28,902 nt of DNA from DASQFU01 sp035632955 (GTDB lineage: Bacteria > Eisenbacteria > RBG-16-71-46): positions 1 to 28,902 of the forward strand of contig DASQFU010000190.1 of NCBI GenBank assembly GCA_035632955.1, in the 5' to 3' direction. The first letter of the stretch is position 1; every line of letters starts with the position of its first letter. Both the position numbers and the translations under genes were made by a program. Positions 25,001 to 28,902 of this stretch are shown piece by piece. Under the pieces are notes generated by a model. It did not search any database. It was not told the origin of the DNA and was given only the letters and a program-made list of their open reading frames with translations.

Positions 25001-28000
25001 TGCGGTTCAACGGCACGGTCGCGACGTTCACGGTCGACAGCGACACGCTGCTGCGCGCCAACGTTCCCGCCGGCGCCAGCTCCGGACCGATCAGTGTCCA
25101 GAATCCGAGCGGCACGTTCACGAGTGCGGCCAGCTTCTCGGTGACCCCGCCGCCTACGATCGCGAGCTTCAGTCCGACGACCGGCCCGGTGGGAACCCAG
25201 GTGACCGTGCGCGGCACGAGCTTCAGCACCGCGAGCGCGGTCCGCTTCAACGGCACCACCGCGACCTTCACGGTCGATAGCGACACCTTGTTGCGCGCGA
25301 ACGTCCCGGCCGGCGCCACGACCGGGCCGATCAGCGTCCAGAACCCGGCCGGCACCGCCAGCACGGTGGCCAACTTCATCGTGATTCCGGCGCCGACCGT
25401 CGCCTCGTTCACTCCGACCAGCGGTCCGGCCGGCGCCCAGATCACGGTGCGCGGCACCAGCTTCACCACGGCGAGCGCGGTTCGCTTCAACGGGGTCCTG
25501 GCGAGCTTCACGGTCGACAGCGACACCCTGCTGCGCGCCAACGTGCCGGTGGCCGCGACCTCCGGTCCGATCAGCGTCACGAATGTCGCGGGCACCGGCG
25601 CCAGCGCCGCGAACTTCTCCGTCGTCTTCCCGCCGTCGATCAGCTCGTTCACTCCGACGAGCGGTGCGATCGGCACGGAAGTGACGCTGAACGGATCCGG
25701 GTTCGCGACCGCGAGTGCAGTCCGCTTCAACGGCGTCGTGGCGACGTTCACGGCCGAGGGCGACACGGTGCTGCGCGCCAACGTCCCGGCCGGCGCCACC
25801 ACCGGCCCGATCAGCGTCACGAATCCCGCCGGCACCTTCACGAGCGGGCCGAACTTCACCGTCATCCCGCCGCCGACGATCACGTTCTTCACTCCGACCA
25901 GCGGTCCGGTCGGAATCCAGGTGACGGTCCACGGCACCAGCTTCTCTAGCGCCAGCGCGGTGCGCTTCAACGGCACGGTCGCGACCTTCACGGTCGACAG
26001 CGACACCCTGCTGCGCGCCAACGTGCCGGCCGGCGCCACCTCGGGCCCGATCAGCGTCACCAATACCGGCGGCGTGGCGGCGAGCGCGACCAGCTTCACG
26101 GTGATCCTACCGCCGACCATCGTCTCCTTCGCCCCGACTTCGGGCGGCTTCGGGAGCGAGGTGACCGTGCGCGGCACCAGCTTCACCGTCGCCAGCGCGG
26201 TGCGCTTCAACGGCATGGTCGCGTCCTTCACGGTCGACAGCGACACCCTGCTGCGCGCCAACGTGCCCGTGTTCGCCACCTCCGGTCCGATCAGCGTCAC
26301 GAATGTCGCCGGCACGGCGACCAGCGTGTCGAGCTTCACGGTCATCCCGCCGCCGACCATCACGTCATTCACTCCGACCAGCGGACCGGTCGGCGTCGAA
26401 GTGACGGTGCAGGGGAGCGGGTTCGCGGGAGCGACCTCCGTCAAGTTCAACGGCACGTCCGCGACGTTCACGATCGACAACGACGGCCAGCTGCGCGCCA
26501 ACGTCCCGGCCGGCGCGACCACGGGTCCGATCAGCGTCACCAATGCGTCGGGCACCTTCACCAGCGGGCCGGACTTCACGGTCATCCCGCCGCCGGTCAT
26601 CGCGTCGTTCACGCCGACCGCCGCGGCGGTGGGCGTCGAAGTGACGGTGCGCGGCACGAACTTCACCGGGGCGAGCTCGGTCAAGTTCAACGGCACCGCA
26701 GCGACTTTCACTGTCGACAGCGACACCTTGCTGCGCGCCAACGTACCGGGGCTCGCCAGCTCCGGCCCGATCAGCGTCACGACCGTCGCCGGCACGGGGA
26801 CCAGCGCCTCGAGCTTCACGGTGATCCGGCCGCCGGTCATTTCGTCCTTCACCCCGGGATCCGGGCTCGTCGGCACGGAAGTCACGGTGCGCGGCACCAA
26901 CTTCACGACCGCGAGCGCGGTGCGCTTCAACGGCACGCTCGCGACCTTCACGGTCGACAGCGACACGCTGCTGCGCGCCAACGTTCCGGCCGGCGCCACC
27001 ACCGGGCCGATCAGCGTCACCAATCCGCTCGGAACCTTCGCGAGCGGCGCGAGCTTCACGGTGTTCGTGACACCCTCGATCGCCTCGTTCAGCCCGGTCA
27101 GCGGCCCGATCGGCATGCAGGTCACGGTTCGCGGCACCGGTCTCACGGGCGCCAGCGCGGTGCGCTTCAACGGCACCCTGGCCAGCTTCACGGTAGACAG
27201 CGACACACTGCTGCGCGCCAACGTGCCGGCGGGCGCCACCACCGGCCCGATCAGCGTCCAGAACCCGGCCGGCACCGGCACCAGCGCCGCGAGCTTCACC
27301 GTGGTCGTGGCGCCGACCATCACCAGCTTCAGCCCCGCGAGCGGGGCGGTGGGCGTCGAAGTCACGGTGCGCGGCACCAGCTTCACGACCGCGAGCGCGG
27401 TCCGGTTCAACGGTACGGTCGCGACCTTCACGGTCGACAGCGACACGTTGCTGCGCGCCAACGTTCCCGCCGGCGCCACCACCGGCCCGATCAGCGTCCA
27501 GAACCCGGGCGGCACGGCGACCAGCGCGGCGAGCTTCACGGTCAACCCGCCGCCGGCGATCACGTTCTTCACGCCCTCGAGCGGCCTCGTGGGCTCCGAA
27601 GTGACGGTTCACGGCGCCAGCTTCTCGAGCACCAGCGCGGTGCGGTTCAACGGCACGGTCGCGACCTTCACGGTCGACAGCGATACCTTGCTGCGCGCCA
27701 ACGTGCCGGTCGGGGCCACTTCCGGCCCGATCAGTGTCCAGAACCCTGGAGGCACGGCGACCAGCGCGGCGAGCTTCACCGTGATCCTGCCGCCCTCGAT
27801 CTCGTCGTTCTTCCCGACCAGCGGCCCGGTGGGGACCGAAGTGACGGTGAGCGGCTCCGGCTTCAGCGGCGCGACCGCAGTCCGGTTCAACGGCACGCTC
27901 GCCACCTTCACGATCGACAGTGACGCGCAGCTTCGCGCCAACGTTCCTGCAGGCGCCACCACCGGCCCGATCAGCGTCACCAATGCGGCCGGGTCGTTCG

Positions 28001-28902
28001 CGACCGGCGCCGACTTCACCGTGATCCCGACCACGGCGATCACGTTCTTCACGCCGGCCAGCGGGCCGGTGGGCGCGGAAGTGTCCGTCCACGGCGCGAG
28101 CTTCACGGGCGCGACCGCGGTGCGGTTCAACGGCACGGTCGCGACCTTCACGGTCGACAGCGACACCTTGCTGCGCGCCAACGTTCCGGCCGGCGCCACC
28201 TCCGGCCCGATCAGCGTCCAGAGCCCCGGCGGCTCCGCGACCAGCGCCACCAGCTTCACGCTGATCGTGGCGCCGACCATCGTCTCGTTCGCTCCGGCGA
28301 GCGGGCCGATCGGCACCGAAGTCACGGTCCGCGGCTCGAGCTTCACGACCGCCAGTGCGGTCCGGTTCAACGGCACGGTCGCCACCTTCACGGTCGACAG
28401 CGACACCTTGCTGCGCGCCAACGTGCCGGTGGGCGCCACCACCGGGCTGATCAGCGTTCAGAACCCGGCCGGCACGACGAATAGCGCCACCAGTTTCACC
28501 GTGGTCATGACGCCGACGATCGCCTTCTTCACTCCGGCGGACGGACCGGTCGGGACGCAGGTCACGGTTCACGGCACGAACTTCGCGGGCTCGAGCGCGG
28601 TCCGGTTCAACGGCACGGTCGCCACCTTCACGGTCGACAGCGACACGGTGCTGCGCGCCAACGTCCCGGCAGGCGCCACGACCGGCCCGATCAGCGTCCA
28701 GAACGCGGCCGGCACGGCGACCAGCGGCACCAACTTCACCGTGATTCACCCGGCGACGATCGCCTCGTTCGCTCCGGCCAGCGGTCCGATCGGCACCGAA
28801 GTCACGGTTCGGGGCACCAGCTTCACGACGGCGAGCGCGGTTCGGTTCAACGGCCCGCTGGCGACGTTCACGGTCGACAGCGACACCCTGCTGCGCGCGA
28901 AT
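19051..28902 (+). CDS. Giant secreted IPT/TIG-repeat protein with propeller-like and DNRLRE domains (3' end outside window)
   Basis: One frame is open for 3284 codons to the end of the window. Translation starts at GTG 19051 with GGAG 7 nt upstream; an in-frame TGA at 18982 excludes a much earlier start. A signal peptide covers residues 1-36 (two arginines, core LTCGLIASVLLPLIAPI, cleavage after AQA). Residues 37-428 look like a sialidase/BNR-type beta-propeller, with repeated W-rich strands and a degenerate Asp-box STTNDLTW. Five IPT/TIG immunoglobulin-like repeats follow (429-830). Next is a DNRLRE/CBM96-like domain (831-994), with DAHVHSQNTSTNYGTVNHVR and YLKFNL, ending in QPQLIIE. From residue 995 there are 28 complete IPT repeats of exactly 80 residues, and then 50 residues of the next. 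Cysteines are almost absent from the repeats. It is likely a cell-surface or matrix adhesin. The anchoring signal would be beyond the window. No enzyme motif is evident in the repeats. Confidence 0.93.
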   Translation, partial: MTCHFASRFIATSRFILTCGLIASVLLPLIAPIAQASTPVEVGYRDFDFGSTVTTTPTGEKPESKLWWADGFWWGVLWSPSSNAYTIHKLNLTTQDWVSTGVIVDQRSSAKVDVLWDGTRLYVASHIFTLNPAPSGGPANAGRVYRFSYNTSTDTYSLDSGFPVTVNDSKSEVLVLDKDSTGKLWITWAEGNKVKVNRSTTNDLTWGTPFDLPVQGNNLNSDDLCSLVKFGGNKIGIMWTNQTDQKDYFAVHLDGTADTSWQPREEAYADAGLGMVADDHINLKASCAADGAVYAVVKTNLGLQEPLIVILKRTSAGVWSQHTVALGEDNHSRPQMLIDTDANRIYVFAPDITPSTPFVIYMKSASLSNLQFPGGLGTPFISSSQDIRVNNPTTTKQCVNGATGIVVLASDQDTHFYLHNYLDLSGTAPTISSFTPGSGVLGTQVTITGQRFTGATQVAFNNVPATFTVDNSTQIRANVPAGATTGPIRVTTPSGVGTSTTSFNVIVPPTVTFFTPTTGPAGASVTVFGTGFTTTNAVRFNGVLASGFAVSSDTSLSATVPASATSGPISVTTSTGSDTSAASFTVIVPPTITSFTPPSGPGGSEVTVTGTGFATATLVKFNGSAASFVIDGPTQLRATVPGAFATGPISVTNPAGTATTATNFVVTGPVITGFSPASGMPGTQVTIDGSGFLNTTAVAFNGAPAAFIIDSNIRVRAIVPTGASTGRISVTSPDGFALSGTNFIAIVPPTITSFTPDRGAIGANITILGREFNAVSAVTFNGTAATTFTALSDTVVQATVPSGATSGRIGITTAGGSALSPSNFLILGPPPTNTFSPAADAHVHSQNTSTNYGTVNHVRVRGGSGGTYNTYLKFNLVGVGTSIRGAKLRLFCTDESPDGGAVYLVSNNFQTGGVPWTESGLTWANAPTIGGTALTPNQAVAANTWEEYDITSAITGDGTYSFGLKNNNNTNSAFYNSKEATTNQPQLIIETNVFPGVGAFSPAMAQVGAVVTVNGTGFTGATSVKFNGLNGSFNVVNDSLLTATVPAGASSGPISVTNAVGTATSATNFTVIVAPQITTFAPVTGPVGTEVQVHGVGFATTNTFRFNGTPGFFTIDSDTLLRAIVPGGATSGPLTVINSLGSINSAQSFIVIRPPTVTSFTPPGGIAGTEVTVRGTNFGTASAVKFNGTAATFTVDSDTLLRANVPVGASSGPISVVNPGGTGTSTANFAVVTVPAITSFTPTSGPVGVEVTVRGFNFTASSAVRFNGSLATFTVDNDTLLRANVPVGASSGPISITNPAGTANSASSFTVILPPTVTTFVPTSAPVGIQIAVHGTRFTTASSVKFNGTTATFTIDSDTLLHATVPVGATSGQISVTNPAGTANSPASFVVIVPPTISGFTPANGPVGAVIEVQGSSFSTATAVRFNGVAASFTIDSDAILHATVPLAATSGTISVQNPAGTATSSGTFTVIPLPAITTFTPTSGPVGIEVTVRGINFSTTSAVRFNGTVSTFTVDSDTLLRANVPAGATTGPISVTNMAGTAASAASFTVIPSPAVTSFTPASGPVGTEVTVRGTSFTTTSAVRFNGTLATFTVDSDTLLRANVPAGATTGPISVQNPAGTGTSASSFNVILPPIITFFSPTSGGVGVEVAVHGSSFTTASAVRFNGTAATFTVDSDTLLRANVPAGATTGPISVTNPAATVASSGTFTVNPAPTITTFTPASGPVGTQVTVRGTSFTGVTAVRFNGVTASFTVDSDTLLRANVPVSATSGPINVQNPGGSATSATNFTVLRPPTVTAFSPMSGPVGIEVTISGSGFSGTSAVRFNGTLSSFIIDSDAQIRATVPAGATTGPISVTNPIGTFTSGPSFTVLPPPAITFFTPVTGPVGAEVTVHGLRFTGASSVKFNGVAATFTVDSDTLLRATVPVAASSGPISVTSSTGTGTSAASFTVINPPTIASFTPTSGAVGAEVTVRGTSFTTASAVRFNGTVATFTVDSDTLLRANVPAGASSGPISVQNPSGTFTSAASFSVTPPPTIASFSPTTGPVGTQVTVRGTSFSTASAVRFNGTTATFTVDSDTLLRANVPAGATTGPISVQNPAGTASTVANFIVIPAPTVASFTPTSGPAGAQITVRGTSFTTASAVRFNGVLASFTVDSDTLLRANVPVAATSGPISVTNVAGTGASAANFSVVFPPSISSFTPTSGAIGTEVTLNGSGFATASAVRFNGVVATFTAEGDTVLRANVPAGATTGPISVTNPAGTFTSGPNFTVIPPPTITFFTPTSGPVGIQVTVHGTSFSSASAVRFNGTVATFTVDSDTLLRANVPAGATSGPISVTNTGGVAASATSFTVILPPTIVSFAPTSGGFGSEVTVRGTSFTVASAVRFNGMVASFTVDSDTLLRANVPVFATSGPISVTNVAGTATSVSSFTVIPPPTITSFTPTSGPVGVEVTVQGSGFAGATSVKFNGTSATFTIDNDGQLRANVPAGATTGPISVTNASGTFTSGPDFTVIPPPVIASFTPTAAAVGVEVTVRGTNFTGASSVKFNGTAATFTVDSDTLLRANVPGLASSGPISVTTVAGTGTSASSFTVIRPPVISSFTPGSGLVGTEVTVRGTNFTTASAVRFNGTLATFTVDSDTLLRANVPAGATTGPISVTNPLGTFASGASFTVFVTPSIASFSPVSGPIGMQVTVRGTGLTGASAVRFNGTLASFTVDSDTLLRANVPAGATTGPISVQNPAGTGTSAASFTVVVAPTITSFSPASGAVGVEVTVRGTSFTTASAVRFNGTVATFTVDSDTLLRANVPAGATTGPISVQNPGGTATSAASFTVNPPPAITFFTPSSGLVGSEVTVHGASFSSTSAVRFNGTVATFTVDSDTLLRANVPVGATSGPISVQNPGGTATSAASFTVILPPSISSFFPTSGPVGTEVTVSGSGFSGATAVRFNGTLATFTIDSDAQLRANVPAGATTGPISVTNAAGSFATGADFTVIPTTAITFFTPASGPVGAEVSVHGASFTGATAVRFNGTVATFTVDSDTLLRANVPAGATSGPISVQSPGGSATSATSFTLIVAPTIVSFAPASGPIGTEVTVRGSSFTTASAVRFNGTVATFTVDSDTLLRANVPVGATTGLISVQNPAGTTNSATSFTVVMTPTIAFFTPADGPVGTQVTVHGTNFAGSSAVRFNGTVATFTVDSDTVLRANVPAGATTGPISVQNAAGTATSGTNFTVIHPATIASFAPASGPIGTEVTVRGTSFTTASAVRFNGPLATFTVDSDTLLRAN
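20335..21540 (+). repeat. IPT/TIG repeats 1-5 (divergent set)
   Basis: Units start at 20335, 20575, 20818, 21055 and 21295, with lengths of 240, 243, 237, 240 and about 243 nt. Each has the P(T/V)(I/V)xxFTP opening, a central (V/A)xFNG and a closing (S/T)G(P/R)I(S/G/R)(V/I)T. They differ from one another and from the later units far more than the later units differ among themselves. They therefore look older or less homogenised. Confidence 0.9.
21541..22032 (+). other. DNRLRE (CBM96-like) domain coding segment inside the giant gene
   Basis: About 164 codons without IPT character interrupt the repeats. FSPAADAHVHSQNTSTNYGT matches the usual opening of DNRLRE domains, then come NTYLKFNLVGVGTSIRGAKL, VPWTESGLTWANAPTIGG, WEEYDITSAI and QPQLIIE. 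These domains are beta-jelly-rolls found in secreted carbohydrate-active or adhesive proteins. Its glycan ligand cannot be told from sequence. Confidence 0.82.
22033..28902 (+). repeat. IPT/TIG repeats 6-34 in strict 240-bp register
   Basis: Repeat n starts at 22033 + 240 x (n-6). Repeats 6-33 are complete, and repeat 34 (28753-28902) is cut by the window. No insertion or deletion breaks the register across 28 units. Key shared motifs are SFTPTSGPVG, EVTVRGTSF, SAVRFNGT, ATFTVDSDTLLRANVP and TTGPISV. A minority of units have SVKFNG (6, 8, 10, 17, 24, 25; AVKFNG in 8) or VHG in place of VRG. Synonymous differences are numerous, so the protein sequence is kept more tightly than the DNA. Confidence 0.95.

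Noticed and set aside
21262..28749. Very long minus-strand open frames across the IPT array (for example 24378-27572 and 21262-24732)
   Set aside because: They are antisense shadows of the 240-bp repeats. Codon bias keeps stops out of the complementary frames, and the translations are low-complexity echoes with no start context.
20335..28902. CRISPR array or DNA satellite
   Set aside because: The repeat is 240 bp, in frame, without unique spacers, and encodes IPT domains.

Overview
The window reads as chromosomal DNA of a high-GC, Gram-negative-type bacterium. It carries a Wzc-like tyrosine kinase, an SLBB export protein, a Wzx-type flippase and secreted proteins with Sec signal peptides. 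Codon third positions are strongly G/C. No gene fixes the phylum. The mix of homodimeric AceE, IPT/TIG and DNRLRE repeat proteins, and exosortase-style polysaccharide genes is common in poorly cultured lineages such as Eisenbacteria-like or Acidobacteria-like groups; that is an inference, not a reading.

Layout. (1) 1-3315: end of central metabolism, with the pyruvate dehydrogenase E1 gene (aceE, lacking only a few N-terminal codons) convergent with a GNAT acetyltransferase. (2) 3316-4349: about 1 kb without a convincing gene, holding a degenerate copy of the upstream region and first codons of the next gene. (3) 4350-5156 (+): the initiating sugar-phosphate transferase, followed by a long hairpin/T-tract. 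(4) 5254-13944 (-): a polysaccharide gene block read right to left: two tandem secreted alginate-lyase-like proteins, flippase, HprK-like P-loop protein, a possible 17-codon ORF, GT4 glycosyltransferase, thymidylate-kinase-like protein and ATP-grasp protein. The last five overlap or nearly touch. (5) 13945-14573: divergent control region rich in inverted repeats. (6) 14574-18794 (+): SLBB export protein, Wzc-like co-polymerase/kinase, and a nucleotidyltransferase-kinase fusion. (7) 18795-19050: a TATAAT-box promoter and structured leader. (8) 19051-28902 (+): one open frame of 3284 codons that runs off the window. It encodes a secreted giant with a propeller-like N-terminal domain, five IPT/TIG repeats, one DNRLRE (CBM96-like) domain, then 28 complete IPT/TIG repeats of exactly 80 residues and part of another.

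How it fits together. Regions 3-6 form an exopolysaccharide locus: lipid-linked sugar initiation, glycosyl transfer, flipping, chain-length control and export, and extracellular or periplasmic trimming. Set into it are four ATP- or NTP-dependent enzymes of unassigned substrate: two thymidylate-kinase-like proteins, one fused to a nucleotidyltransferase, plus an HprK-like protein and an ATP-grasp protein. They could decorate the polysaccharide or a carrier. No Wzy polymerase and no full-length Wza are visible here. The giant IPT protein is the likely surface adhesin or matrix partner. The least ordinary items are its strict 80-residue register, the kinase/ATP-grasp set, the tandem lyase pair with an altered NNH motif, the 17-codon bridging ORF, and the duplicated 5' region of the sugar transferase.
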